Part shown: one piece after another, positions 23,921 through 36,120 of the stretch
How positions within the stretch are numbered: the first letter of the stretch is position 1
Layout of the letters: the number at the start of each line of letters is the position of its first letter
NCBI GenBank assembly: GCA_027625915.1
Contig: JANTQA010000057.1
Location: 4,526,001 to 4,590,000, forward strand
Reading direction: 5' to 3'
Length of the DNA stretch: 64,000 bases
From: Anaeramoeba flamelloides
Lineage: Eukaryota > Metamonada > Anaeramoebidae
The notes under the pieces: generated by a model
Database searches by the model: none
What the model was told of the DNA's origin: nothing
The model's input: only the letters and a program-made list of their open reading frames with translations
Made by a program: the position numbers and the translations under genes

Positions 23921-24670
23921 TGCAACTTCAATGTCTATTATTTTTTTTGTTTCTTTTTCTATTTCATTTTTATTTCCATTTTTAGCTTCTTGTTCTTTTA
24001 GATAATCAAAAAGATCCGTAAATGTAATAAAATTTTGAAAAAATCTTTCTAATTTTTCTCCAATTTGATCAAATTGGTGAAAAATATTTAAAAAATCATT
24101 GAACCAGAAATAATTTGATTTTATAATTTTTGAAAATTTTTTATTTGTTTCATTGCGCGAGGCATATATAATTTCATAAATTTTTTTAATATTTTCATTT
24201 TCATTTTCAATAATTTGAATTATTGAATTGTGAAATATATTTTTATTTATCCAATCTTTTATTTTTTTCTCCTTACTAAATTCTCTTTTCTTCTCTATTT
24301 CATTTTTATTATTAATTTTTTTAATTTGTAAAACTAATTTGGTAATATTATTTCCAAAATTGTCAAATATTGCTATTAATTTTGCAATAAAATCTTTTTT
24401 TAATTTAATTAACAAATTGATTTCTAAGTAAAGTAATAAAATAGGAAAATTAAAATTTTTTAATAATTCATCGTATTCATTATAATAAATTATACTATTT
24501 AAATTTAAGATATAATTTTGAATTAATTCTTTGTTTTGATTAGAAAGGTTTTTAATAATATAAACAAAGTTTTTATTATATTTCTTAATAGAATTAATAT
24601 TATTTAAGAAATCTATATTGCATCTTTTATTAATTTTTGTTCTAAGTAAGTGATCTTTTTTTTCTTGTTT

Positions 24671-24839
<169 letters not shown>

Positions 24840-25539
24840 ATGGATTTCAATTTTTCGAACACGTCGAAAAATCCTGGATTAATAAATTGCCGAGTATTAT
24901 AATAGTTTTCATCGCCTTCTAAAATAATATACAAATAATGATTATAAGTATCATAATCCATGTCCTCAAAAGATATAATTTTTTTTTCAAATTTTTTGCT
25001 TTTTATATCATATTCATAAAAATCTATTTTTTCCAAAATTTCTTTATCATTATCAGATTTAATAAAATCTTTTTCTAAAATGATATATATAGTATGATAA
25101 GATCTGTTGTATTTAATTTTTCTAAATACTTGATCAAGTTTTCTATTATTAATCCTTGTCAAATCGTTGTTATATAAAACCCATTTATTTTCATCTAATT
25201 GGATACTAAAAAATATGATTTCGTTTTTATTGCGTTGAATAACATTTAAATTTTTAAATTGTTTATAATTTGTCACTTTATCTGTATTTATATTTAAAGT
25301 AGATATATATTTTTTATGATTTCGATTAATTTTTAAATATATCAATGGTTCTAAATATGTCAAAATTTTAATTTCTTTACAGAGTTGAAAATCTTCAATG
25401 ATTTCTAAATTTTTATTTAATATTGAAATATTATTATTATTATTTTCTATATAATATTTTATATTATTTACTTCAAAGACAATTTTTCTTTGTTTGTGTG
25501 GAAAATGAAATTTTCTTGTTAATATTTTTTTCAATGAAG

Positions 25540-26082
25540 TGATTAGTTTCTTCTTTTGTTTTAAATATATTTGTTAATTGTTTTTCAAAGTAATAATAAT
25601 TGTTAAGAAGCTTTTTTGCATCAGAAATTAATATAGTTAGCAATTCTTCTTCTTTTTCTTCTTCTTCTTTTTCTTCTTCTTCTTTTTCTTCTTCTTCTTT
25701 TACTTCTTATTCTTTTACTTCTTGGTTTCTTTCTATTTGAAAAACCCCCCTTTTTTCCTCTCTTCTTATTTTCTCGTTTTTTAATTTGTTTATTATAAAT
25801 GGTAAAAAAAGATATCTTGGTTCTTCATTTTTATTATTGTGATTATTATAATTTAAAATATTTAATAAATATGGTATTTTATCTAATTTTGGATTTGTGT
25901 TGTTGGATATATATATATATAATTAATTCGTGAAATATATATATATATATATATCAATTGCAATTTTCTCAATTTGATTATTCTCAATAAGACGAAAAAA
26001 ATTATTAAATATTAATTTATATTTATTAATATTATATTTTCGATCTTTTATAAAAATGTTTAATAAAAGATGATTTAAAATA
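25540..26082 (-). pseudogene. Giant low-complexity gene, segment between MITE 4 and the 558-residue frame
   Basis: After the MITE the minus strand reads ILNHLLLNIFIKDRKY... to a TA microsatellite (about 25906-25956), then a frame with PYLLNILNYNNHNNKNE and LPFIINKLKNEKIRREEKRG, then repeated EEEK units and LLTILISDAKKLLNNYYYFE. An in-frame TAA lies at 25707-25709, where the repeat unit GAAGTAAAAGAA is followed by TAA instead of GAA. No family recognised. Confidence 0.4.
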
Positions 26083-26279
26083 CAGTCAGTTTCACTTTTA
26101 AGGCACAAACTTTCAACCAAATTTAAGGCACAAAAAAATCTCAAATTAAGGCACAAAATTGGGAATTTTTTTTTTTACAATTTATTTTTACTAGAATTTG
26201 AATTTTGTGCTTTAATTTGAGATTTTTTTTGTGCCTTAAATTTGGTTGAAAGTTTGTGCCTTAAAAGTGAAACTGACTG
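26083..26279. mobile_element. MITE family A, copy 4, inside the giant gene
   Basis: 197 bp, flanked by TA (26081-26082 and 26280-26281). Both arms share two changes against copy 3: TTTCAC for TTCCAC and CAACC for CAACG. The outer 49 bases of the two arms are exact inverse complements. The host coding sequence runs into the MITE and would gain a MITE-encoded tail before a stop at 26175. Confidence 0.92.
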
Positions 26280-28313
26280 TAAGTCTTGGCAAGAATTAAA
26301 TTCTTTTAACAATTTTTTAATCTTTTTATTCGGAAATTTGAAAATTTGTAAATATTTTTCTAAATTTTTCATTTCTTTTTCAAATTTCTTCTTTATATTA
26401 AGATTGTTTTTATCATTGCCAATTCTTTGTTTCCCCTCTCTCTTTTCTATTTCTATTTTTTTTTCTTTTTCCTCTTCAATTTCTTGGTTTTCTATTTCTT
26501 TATCTTTTTCTTTTTCCTTTTCCTTTTCCTTTTCCTTTTCCTTTTCAGATTTATTTCCATTTTTCTTGTGAATTTTATTTTGAGTTTCTTTGATTTTAAC
26601 CTTTTCGTTTGTTGATTCTTCATTTAGAATTTCTTTTTCTTCTTGATTATTATCAATGTCAAGTAATTTAAAAAAGTAATCAATTGGAAAACTATTAAAT
26701 ATCATGTAATAATACATTATAATGAATTTGAAATGATCATTTGTTATTTTTTTTAATAATTGTAGAAGTGATATTTGTTCTTCTTCCTTTCCTTTGATTA
26801 AAATCTTATTTAGAAATAATATTAAATAATTTCTCAGATGATTTTTTATAAAATTTTGATTAAATATATTTTTAATCAATTCAAATTTCACTTTATTATT
26901 GATTTGTTTAATTGTTTTAGAATCTAAAAATTTTAAGAAAAATTGAACTATTGTGGTACCCAAATTATTTTGAATTATTTCCCCAAATGTTTGTAATTTA
27001 AAAATATTCGAAATACAATTTTTTAAATATTTTTTATATTCATCCTCGTCTTGTGATAAATTTCTGATTATATTTTTAATATCGTATTTATCCTCCTCTT
27101 TATATTTTGAAAAGTTTATTGTGTCACATTCGTATAATGTCAAAATATTCGGATGAGAATTGTGATAAATTAATTCTTTTTGTGCATGATCATAAATTAT
27201 ATTTTCGATCGTAAATAAATAGGTTCTTTCAACAAGATCAAAAACATTATAATTAATAAATATTTTTTGCTCTTCACCGTACTCTATATTATAATCTTCG
27301 ATATAGTATGATCCAAATAAACAAAAATTATCACCTAAATATACTTTTTCATCAATATAACCTTCATCAACTTTATTAATTTCATCATAAAGTACAAATC
27401 TTTGAGATTCTTTTTTCTCATTTTGATCTACTTTTTCTTTTTCTTTTTCTTTTTCTTTTTCTTTTTCTATTTCTATTTCTATTTCATTTTTAATTTTTAA
27501 AACTCTCTGTTCATCATTTTCTTTTTTCTTTTCAATTCCCTTACTTTTTTCCATTTCCATTTTTTTATCAATTGCTTCTTTTGTTGTAAATGAATACCCA
27601 AAATTATTAAATTTCTTTTCAAAATTGGAAATTTTCAGGGTGCTTTTTTTCTGATTTATTTTTGTCTTGAAATTTTTTATTAGTTTATAATTTAATATTT
27701 CTGTATTTACTAAATTTTCATCGTCAATTTTCATATCTATTTGGAATTTTTGGATCTGTTTCTTTATGAAATGTTTAAAATCCAAATAGTTTTTAATTTC
27801 TTCCATGATTGTATTAAATGGTTCATTTAATTTTTTTCGGATTATTGTTCTTAAAATATCACTGATCGTTTCTTGAAATTGTTTCTGGATTTCAGATGTA
27901 ATAAAAGAAATACTTATGTTTTCTAAACTTAATAAGATTTTTTGTTTGAGAGTTTCATCTTTTTCGTTTGTGTTTTTTAATATTTCTAGTATAAATTTTA
28001 ATTCCTTTCCAATGTTTTTTTCTTTGTTGTATTTGTTGAAATGGGAAATTAATGTTTTTAGATTATCAAACTCGGATTTTTCTATTCGATCAAGAGCTAC
28101 TTTGAAAGTTTGTTCCCATGTTTTATTACCTAGTTTTTGTTCCAACTGGTTTTTTAATTTGTTTAATTTTGAAATGGTTCTTGTATATTTTTTATATTCA
28201 TTGATTTTGTCTGTTAAAAATACAAATAATAATAAATCAAGAAAATAATCATTAAATTCTGAAAATGGACAAATTTGCTTTTGATTGGATTGGTTATTAT
28301 TTTTTTCAATCAT
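26280..28313 (-). pseudogene. Giant low-complexity gene, large helical segment
   Basis: Open frame of about 680 host residues before it enters MITE 4. It is mostly alpha-helical and Lys/Ile/Asn-rich, with two KEKE tracts. Recognisable patches include FGEIIQNNLGTTIVQFFLKF and LLQLLKKITNDHFKFIIMYY, which look like HEAT-type helix pairs, and a more ordered acidic strand region (VDEGYIDEKVYLGDNFCLFG). The first Met at 28313 is probably not the true start: an in-frame TAA at 28356-28358 separates it from the segment upstream in the same frame. No family assigned. Confidence 0.5.
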
Positions 28314-28355
28314 TTCATCAAGATAACTTTTTTGTTTAATTTCATCAAAATAACT

Positions 28356-28820
28356 TTATACAAAAATTTCTTCAAAATCTTGATTATCTTTTATTTTTTT
28401 GTTAATTTCAGTAGAGTAAACACTAAATCCATTATTATTATTATTATTATTAACTAAATTGAAAAATTTTTCTGTAATATATTCGTCCCATGTTATTTTC
28501 GTTTTAAAGGGGTTATTGGATAAGAATTCATTATTTTTTTTTTTTTCATTTTTTAATAACAATAAGATATCTATTATATTTGTTTTTTCAGATTCAGTAA
28601 TTAATTTTAAATTCAGATTTTTGTTATTATTCAAAATTTTATAGTAAGAATTCGGAATTCTTTCTTTGTATTTTAATGAGAATAGTTTGTTAATTAAATA
28701 AATATACATGAAATGATTTAAATTGTCTTTTTTTTTGTTACATCGGATTTGAAGAAAATATTTTAAAAGATCTAAATCGTCTTCATTTTGTTTTAATAAA
28801 ATTTTAATTAGATTTCTCAT
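28356..28820 (-). pseudogene. Giant low-complexity gene, segment upstream of an in-frame TAA
   Basis: 154 residues, helical, ending NQDFEEIF-Val-stop. The codons after the stop continue SYFDEIKQKSYLDEM straight into the 28313 frame, so only one TAA breaks the reading. Upstream sense (Lys-Glu-Asn repeats, 28870-29110) lies in another frame. Confidence 0.45.
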
Positions 28821-29170
28821 TAATTTTCGAAATATATTTAGTTTTATTTTGAAATAACATTTCTTTTTATTTGTTTCCCATTCATAATAATAAAAAAGAT
28901 CTTTTTCCTCTTCAATTTCTTGATTTTCTATTTCTTTATCTTTTTCCTTTTCCTTTTCACTTTCCTTTTCCTTTTCCTTTTCCTTTTTCTTTTCCTTTTC
29001 TTTTTCATTTTCCTTTTCCTTTTCATTTTGATTTCCTTTTTTCTTTTCCTTTTCAATTTCTTTTACTTGAATTTCATTTTCATTTTCATTTTCGTTTTGA
29101 GGAATTATTAATGGTGAATTAGATTTGAGAGAATCTAATATTTTTTCAAATAATAAAGTTAATTCTTTGT

Positions 29171-30031
29171 TTATTTGTTCAACCCCAACTGTAATTCCTT
29201 GTCTTTTTTCCTTTCTTTTTCTTTTTCTGTTTCTGTTTCTGTATCTGTATTTGTATCTGTTTCTGTTTCTGTGTCTGTATCTGATTTTATTTGTATTTTG
29301 TAATCATAAGAATCATCGGAATTATATTCTTTTTTTTCTTTGCCAAGATCTATTTGAAAAATTAAATCTTCGTTAATTATCTTTTTTAATTCTTCGTTAC
29401 TTAAAAAGATCTTAGTTAACTCTTTAACTAAATTAGTTTTATTTTCTAACATTGGGTGTAATTTTGTTTGGAAATAGAAAAATTCTTTGTTAATTATTTG
29501 AAAATTCGATTCTTTGCTTTTGTCAAGTTTTTTCATAATCTTTTTTAATTCTTTAAGAACAGTTTTGCGATTGAGTAAAACCTTTGCCTTTTTAAGAATT
29601 GTATTTGTTGTGTGACTGTTTTTTTCTTCTTGTTGGTTTTTAATTTCTGTTTCTTTTTCATATTCCTTTTCATTTTCAAGAAATGCATAAAGATATTTAT
29701 AAATTATAAACATTTTCAAGAATTTCACTGTAGTAATATCGCCATTATTATTATCGTTACTCCGAATTGTATTTCTTCTTTTCTTTCTTTTTTTGTTAAT
29801 TGTGAGATTATGAATTCTTTGTAAAGAATAAAAAATTTTTTTGAAATATTCTTCTTTTGATTTCGCTTTTTCCAGTTTAAATCGTTTCTCAAAATAAAAT
29901 GCCAATTGGTAATAAAACAAAGACTCTTTCTCTATTTCTTCAATTTTTTTGTCTTCAAATAATTTGGATCCAATATATTTTTGATTTTCTTGGATTTTCT
30001 TAATAAGAAATTCAAATTCCTTTTTTTTCAA
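29171..30031 (-). pseudogene. N-terminal segment of the giant low-complexity gene
   Basis: 286 residues from an ATG at 30031, the most upstream start found. It is helical, with MKKKEFEFLIKKIQENQKYI and later a Thr-Glu/Asp repeat tract and KEKE. The frame ends at QLGLNK. Sense continues in another frame as VEQINKELTLLFEKIL, the change falling in the GGGG run at about 29183-29192. The promoter side is AT-rich with no clear element. No domain recognised. This is taken as the 5' end because nothing protein-like continues beyond 30031. Confidence 0.45.
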
Positions 30032-30370
30032 ATTTTTGAAAGAGAAAATAATAAAAAAAAATACAAAAAAAAAAATTTCTTGTTTTGTGGTTTGTTTTTG
30101 ATTGTTTTAAAAAAAAAAGAGTTTTTACTTTATCACTCATACTCGTCGAAACTAAAAAAGTATTTGGTAAATTCGAACTTTAGTATTTCGAAAAGTTCAG
30201 GATTGTGGGGAAACCAAATTCTTAATAAAAAATGTTTTTTTTATTTTTTATACTTTTTACCTTTTCCAAATTTCTCTTTTTAAGTTGTTTGGGTTCCTCC
30301 TCTTTTTGTTTTTTTAGGTGCTTGGAGAGGTTCAAGGAATAAAAAATCATTATAAGAATTGGTGGACTTG
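30032..30370. other. 5' flank of the giant gene
   Basis: Poly-A/T runs and no gene. A short + frame here is not credible. Confidence 0.35.
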
Positions 30371-30600
30371 GTCATGACTAACCTAACCAAACTTTTTAAT
30401 GATCAGATCTAAAATGAATTGAGCTGGACTTATGCAACTGTAGAGAACTGAATCCAACGAATGAGATCTGAAGCCAACCAAAGTGAACCGAATTGGACTT
30501 TCCGTACAATCTGTCGAGTCGTTACTTGGACTGGGTTTTTGCTGTCGAGTCGGTATCTTGTACTGGGATTTTGCGAAAACAAGATTTGGGAAACTTGCAA
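30371..30600. other. GC-richer island with internal duplication
   Basis: Base composition rises well above the surroundings. GTCGAGTCGTTACTTGGACT (from about 30513) is followed about 30 bases later by the near copy GTCGAGTCGGTATCTTGTAC. Open frames exist on both strands but look unlike proteins. Could be a structured non-coding RNA, a fragment of a foreign sequence or a satellite unit. Confidence 0.4.
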
Positions 30601-30739
30601 AAAAAAAAAGCAACTCAATTCTGCAAAACCAAATCTTATTCTTAAAACCTTAGCACTTTATAGAATCAAACCATCTATAAAGTTTCTAAAAAACTTAATA
30701 AAGTAACCTATTTCATTTGATCTATAGTTTTTCAAATAT

Positions 30740-31000
30740 TTAGAACTCTTTATTAAAACAAATTGAAAATATTGATCATTTTTTATGGGTCTTTCCTTCC
30801 TATGAAAAATATAGATTAATATTTCAAAACAAATTAAAAAAAAAAAAAATCTTAATGAATTAATTTAAAACAAACAGTTTGAAACTATTTTCATTAAATA
30901 ATAATCGTGAAATCTATGATTTTACGCTTAAATTTCTTTTTGGGAATTTAAGTAAAAGTGTATCCAGAGTGTAATTTACACTTCTTCAACAATAAAATAA
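30740..31000 (+). mobile_element. 5'-truncated LINE tail, copy 1
   Basis: The + frame reads IENIDHFLWVFPSYEKYRLI and FQNKLKK, the His-...-Phe-Leu-Trp-...-Pro signature at the end of the zinc-binding region that closes many LINE reverse transcriptases. The 3' UTR follows with ATCTATGATTTTACGCTTAA and ends in GAGTGTAATTTACACTTCTT before an A-rich tail. Matches 54671-54950 throughout. Only the last ~260 bases remain; the zinc-site Cys before Pro is Phe here. Confidence 0.7.
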
Positions 31001-31321
31001 AAAAAAAAAAAAAAAAAATTTTTTTTTTTTTGTGTCGGTTGGGGACAATATAATTCGATCAAAATTAAACCATAAAAGTAATTCTACATCGCGAATGATG
31101 AATGAGACTTTTTACAAAAAATATTTTGAGTAATTAACAAACATTGTTTTTTCAAAAAAGAAAGCTTCTTAATCTTCAAACTATAATAACAAAATCTCTT
31201 TTGTTCTATTTTGAAAAATGGTAAAATGACAAAGACAAAAAATCAAAAAAATTTTTTTATTTTTTCTCAAAAATTATTTGTTTACTTTTGAACAACCAAA
31301 AAGTTAACATTAATTTAAAGA
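31001..31321. other. Poly-A/T tracts and AT-rich spacer
   Basis: A18/T13 block around 31001-31031, then plain spacer. Confidence 0.4.
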
Positions 31322-32663
31322 TTGGTTATGAGTGGTGAACAGCGGAAAATAAATTTGCTTTTTGAATTAGACATCTTTTTTTTTACAGCTAAAATAGATG
31401 GTAAAAAAACTTGGCTTACGTTGGGTAAAAGATCACTCCACGCAAGGTCTAAATGTTTCGAATTATTTAATTTTGTAGTAACGGAATTTTGTTCAACATT
31501 TTTTTCGTCTCATGAAACAAACAATAACTTGAATAGAATTCTTCAAAAACTATCAAATTCAAAATACGTCTAAAAAAACCCCGTGAAATTGGAAAACGAA
31601 CAACCCAATCAAAAAGATTTCAAAAATATTCTTATTATTAAACAAACAAACACACAAAAATACAACTATCCAGAAGTTACAATTCAATTGACTCCACCAA
31701 CAGAATTGAATCACAAGAAAAAAGATATCCCAAAACTTTTGGAATATTTAAGTGCGTTGAAAAATGCTATTAATAACAAAAAGCCAAACACAAAAGAACA
31801 AAATATTGATTTAAAAAATTATTTAAAAAAAAACAACTTTACGAATTTTATGTCTAGGGAAAAAGAAACAGAAAAAGATAAAGGAAAAGAAGAAGAAAAA
31901 GAAGAAGAAAAAGAAGAAGAAAAAGAAGAAGAAAAAGAAGAAGAAAAAGAAAAAGAAAAAGAAAAAGAAAAGGAAAAGGAAAAGGAAATGAATACAAAAA
32001 AAAAAAACAAAAACAAAAACAAAAAAAGAAATTGAAAAAGAAAAAGAAGAAAAAAACAAGAAAAATCAACAAACCAGAACCTAATATTATAAATTACTTT
32101 TGCGTGAAGGTGCACTTCTTTACTGTAGATGTATTCATAAAGAATATCTTCAAAGTAACTACGAGGATAAAGATTTTGTAAATCTTAATATACACAAAAA
32201 AGTGATTTCAGAGCTTGACAAAAATTTAAATCGTCCACAAATATGGAATAATTTTCAAAAAGATATAATAAATTTCTTCCGTTTTGAAGGTAATAAATAT
32301 GCCCATCAATTTGATATTGATCGAACAGGGGAATACAAAACCCTGGAAGGAAAAGCACAATATTTCCTTAAAGAAAAAACACAATATTTGGGCAAAGAAA
32401 AAGAAGTAGAAGAGATATATAAGGATAAAATTGGTGTAATAATAGACCACTTAAAGCAAAGCGAAGAATTTTTAAAATTTTATCAAAATAAAAAAAAAGA
32501 GAAATCAGAAAAAGAAATAAACCTTCGCTTAAAAAGAATAAAAAATGTAGTTCAACGGAAACTAAAAAAAAAACAGATACAGAAACAGAAACAGAAACAG
32601 AAACAGAAACAGAAAAAGAAAAAGAAAAATAAAAATAAAAAGAAGAAGAAAAGGAAAAAATAA
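31322..32663 (+). pseudogene. Broken KE-rich protein gene
   Basis: Three coding blocks on the + strand: 31322-31570 (LFELDIFFFTAKIDGKKTWL, then GKRSLHARSKCFELF), 31574-32035 in the same frame after a TAA at 31571-31573, and 32100-32663 in another frame, the change falling in an A-run and KE-repeat tract. Block 1 has a faint resemblance to the start of a BTB domain ('...H...L.ARS..F..L'), too weak to claim. Block 3 ends in a Lys/Gln repeat. Either a spliced gene whose introns I cannot place or a decayed copy. Confidence 0.4.
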
Positions 32664-32690
32664 CAAATCGAACAATAAAAAACAAAAACA

Positions 32691-32721
<31 letters not shown>

Positions 32722-33281
32722 AAACTTTTATTCATCTTTTTAAATAAGACTAAAAAAGCTACCAGAACTAAAATTAAAAAAAAAAATAAGAATCAACTAA
32801 AAATAACCATATGTTATTGAAAACAAGGATCCACATTTTTGTTATTTTTGGTTCTTCTATGATAACACAATTTAGAAATTTAGCCTTTTCATTCTCTTTA
32901 ATTATTCATTCACTTTTTCTTTTGTTTTTTCCTTAACTTCATTTTATTTCTCATTTTTAATTTCAATTGTATTTGATCCGTTTCTTGTTCTTGCCCTCTA
33001 TAAAATATTAAGTCAAATGAGGTGACTGCATTTTCTACCATTATATCTTCTGAATTGATCTCAATATCAAGTCTTCTCAATTGGAATAGTTATCCTTGTT
33101 TTCTTTTATTCAGACGGGAATTTGAAAAAAAAAATGATAAAAATTGAATTCAACTCAACTAAAAAAAAATTTCATTCCTTTAGATCAGAAAACAAAAAAA
33201 AATAATAAAAAATCACTTCTTTTACCTCCACCCAAACAATTTTACAATTTTGATCTAAATTAAATAATTTTTTTTTAATAT
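32664..33281. other. ACAAAA repeats and spacer
   Basis: ACAAAA microsatellite to about 32725, then AT-rich sequence with no gene. Confidence 0.45.
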
Positions 33282-33285
33282 TTAA

Positions 33286-34031
33286 GGGATTAGCATCACC
33301 ATAGATTTCTCCATAATCAAAGTATATTGTAATTGGGTGTAAATGATATTAGTGCACCATGGCTCAAATAGCTCTAAAAAATCTATTATAAATCTTATTG
33401 CTCAATAAATTATTACATTTTTTACTAATGATCACAATTAAAAAAGTTTCATTTTGAAATTATTTTTTTTAATTCCTTTTTCAAATCTAAAAATAGAAAC
33501 CCAAAATACAGTATTCTGGTATTTAATAATTTAGATTTAGAACTTCTATAAGTAACTATTTTTATAATTTTTGAATTTCAAAGATCAACTCAATAATCAT
33601 CAACATAAAAGTACAAAGACTGATTAGTTTTGTTTGATTTTGATAAGGCTAATTATAGCATCAATATATTTCCATGATTTGAGAAATAATTTTTCAAAAA
33701 ACTTTATTGGTTAATTATTTAATTTTTCAAAAAAACGAATTTTTTAGTAACTAATCTACATTTCGACATAAATTTAAGAAATATATTTTGTGACTTTGTA
33801 GTCTGAATATTGATAATTCAACCTTTAAATTTATGGCGAAATGCAGATTTTATTCTGAATTTGCTGGGTTTTTTACTAATACATAGATCATTTTTAATTG
33901 ATGAGATCAACAAATATTACTACTTGACTAATCGATTTTTTAGAGTCATTTGAACCATGTAGCACTAAGGTGGTTAGGCCCAATAACAACATACTTTGAT
34001 CCTAGGCTTCTCCTTGGTAGACGCTAATCCC
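33286..34031. mobile_element. Family E element, TTAA-flanked, complete
   Basis: 746 bp between TTAA at 33282-33285 and 34032-34035. Ends are GGGATTAGCATC... and the inverse ...GACGCTAATCCC; the inverted similarity continues for about 45 bp. No coding. TTAA target duplication is the hallmark of piggyBac-type elements, so this is probably a non-autonomous relative. The second copy is at 50109-51121. Confidence 0.8.
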
Positions 34032-34559
34032 TTAAACAACTTTTCTTCAGAATCCAGAAATTAGATTAATCAAATGATTTTAAGACCAATCAAGTTTTAT
34101 TTTTTTCAAAAATTTTTGATAACAAGTTAACATTGATATCAACAAAAATTCCAATTTTGGTTTAACAGAAGTCTCATCAGTTTTGAATAATTGGAGACTT
34201 CGAAATTGAGTTCATTAGTGATCAAAATTTCAAAATGTTAACCAGACAGCTTTTCAAAACTAGCAAAAATATAAAGATAAAGAGTTAATTAAGATTCTTA
34301 TCTAAATCAGAAATCATTTACTATTCTTTTGTAAACTTGGCATTTTTTGTCGTTTTTTAGCTTTAAAACCAAAAAAATAACATTTTTATTGGTCTAAACC
34401 CTTAATTATTTTGAAGAGTCCAGTATTTTTTTTTTTGTTTTTGATTTTAAAAAAATACAAGATTGAATAATATATTTTATGAAGTTTTTCAGAGAGACAG
34501 TTCCAATTTTGAGACATAAGATTTCATAATAATTTATTTCTGTGAATAATTTAAAATTT
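34032..34559. other. Intergenic DNA
   Basis: Nothing supported. Confidence 0.4.
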
Positions 34560-35700
34560 TTTTTTTTATTTGAATTTTGTTGATATTGAGTATTTTAGTG
34601 AGTGGTATTGTTTGTGGGCTTTAGTATAGGGTCTATAGATTTTTTATCATGTACAATAGAATTTTGAGTTCGTTTGAATATGTTAAATTTAGAATTTTGG
34701 AATTTGTTTGGGTATTTTTGTGTTATTATTTTTAAGGGTATTAAAAGTATGGTTTGAAATGGAATTCTTGATTGATAGTTAAAAATTATAAGTGTATGTT
34801 ATTTGTCGTTGTTTTGTTTTAAATATATTGGTTGAAGTTAGAATTGAAATGGTTGGCTCCCGGCATCTAAAGATGGCCTTTCATTTCTAATTTTGTAGAA
34901 ATGAAATTTTATAATATTTTAAAATTTTAAAATCAGTACAATACCTAAAATAAAATAGGGAATATTTCCAAAATGCTTTTTAAAAACAATTACAATCAAT
35001 TTTTATCACCCAATCAGACACAAAACCAAACTATTACTGATATCAAAAGTACAATCAATAATTTTCATCCGTCTTGACATTACAATTAACAATTAACAAT
35101 TAACATTAATATTAATATTCAATTAGCATTAAGATTAATCATTAAATTTATGATCTAGAATTCATTAACATTCACATGAAGATTATTATTACAATTAATA
35201 TTAATATTAATGATTAACATCCAAGATCTATAATTTCATTTAGTATAGACATCTTAAATGTCCAAAAATCTATTAATTTACCCCCCACACTTCTGTACCA
35301 GGCATTGGACTACTGTTCCGGGAAACAGAGTTCTTACACATGTATCCAAAAGGATGGGAAACAATTTAGCAACGAAAAGACTTTTATATAGATTGAAGCA
35401 ACACACATAATATCAAAGACTACGATCAAGACAACTACCACAACAACCTATCCACAAAAAAAACAACAAATCCACTAATCCACAAAAACAAATTTTCCTA
35501 ATCTAATCTAATCTAAAAAAACACAAAAACAACAACTACATCAATGATTCACCAATTCACCAATTTAAACATACCCACAACCTTTTACAATTTCATCAAA
35601 TTCATTAATAACAAAAACAAAAATTCCCATTTCAATTTCATTTGGTTTAATTGCACAATTATAATAACAGCAACATGAAACAACTTTGATCTACTGTTTT
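34560..35700. other. Strand-composition switch region
   Basis: About 34560-34860 is G/T-rich on the + strand with almost no C (TTTGTTTGGGTATTTTTGTG). After a short hinge (GGTTGGCTCCCGGCATCTAA, 34851-34870) the strand turns A/C-rich up to about 35680 (ACACAAAACCAAACTATTAC). A GC-richer pocket at 35283-35350 includes TGTTCCGGGAAACAGAG, a small palindrome. No convincing gene. Confidence 0.5.
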
Positions 35701-35884
35701 TTTTTTTTAATATTCTTTGATTATCTTTAATTATTCTGGTAAGTTAGTCATTATCATCCGAAATTCACTTTTCATTTATTATTATATTTTTTTATTTAAA
35801 ACATAATTTTCAAAAAATTACCTTCAAAATAAACAGAAATATTCATCACACTTCACACAACTTTGAAAATTTTTTCTCTCTTTT

Positions 35885-36120
35885 GACACAAACAGATTAC
35901 CAGGGGTTTTTTACTTTTTAATGTCCATTCCTGAAAAATTCATTATCTTTTTTTGAAAAATAACAACTTATTAGGAATAAATGGGAAAATAATTTTCACT
36001 TCATTTTCTTCTTTTTTACTTTTTAAAATGAAATTTTCTCAGATGTAGATTGGAAATTTGTAATCTCTTTTTATTTATTTGATACCTTTGTTTGTTTATT
36101 TTGGCGAAACTCAGAAAACT
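35885..36120 (+). repeat. Repeat G, copy 2, uninterrupted
   Basis: Counterpart of 16430-17185 without the ~490 bp insert. The junction lies near 36000-36030. Confidence 0.6.

Noticed and set aside
23628-24005. Leu/Phe/Ser-rich open frames on the + strand
   Set aside because: Mirror of the minus-strand KEKE tract.
25707-28358. Reassigned UAA codon in this organism
   Set aside because: In-frame TAA occurs in the broken genes, but ~2,150 furry codons contain none and use CAA/CAG for Gln; decay is simpler.
31322-31573. BTB domain in the 31.3 kb gene
   Set aside because: Only an ARS...F-type patch fits; spacing and hydrophobic core are not convincing.
31819-32115. Phe/Ser-rich minus-strand frames
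   Set aside because: Mirror of the KE tract of the + strand coding blocks.
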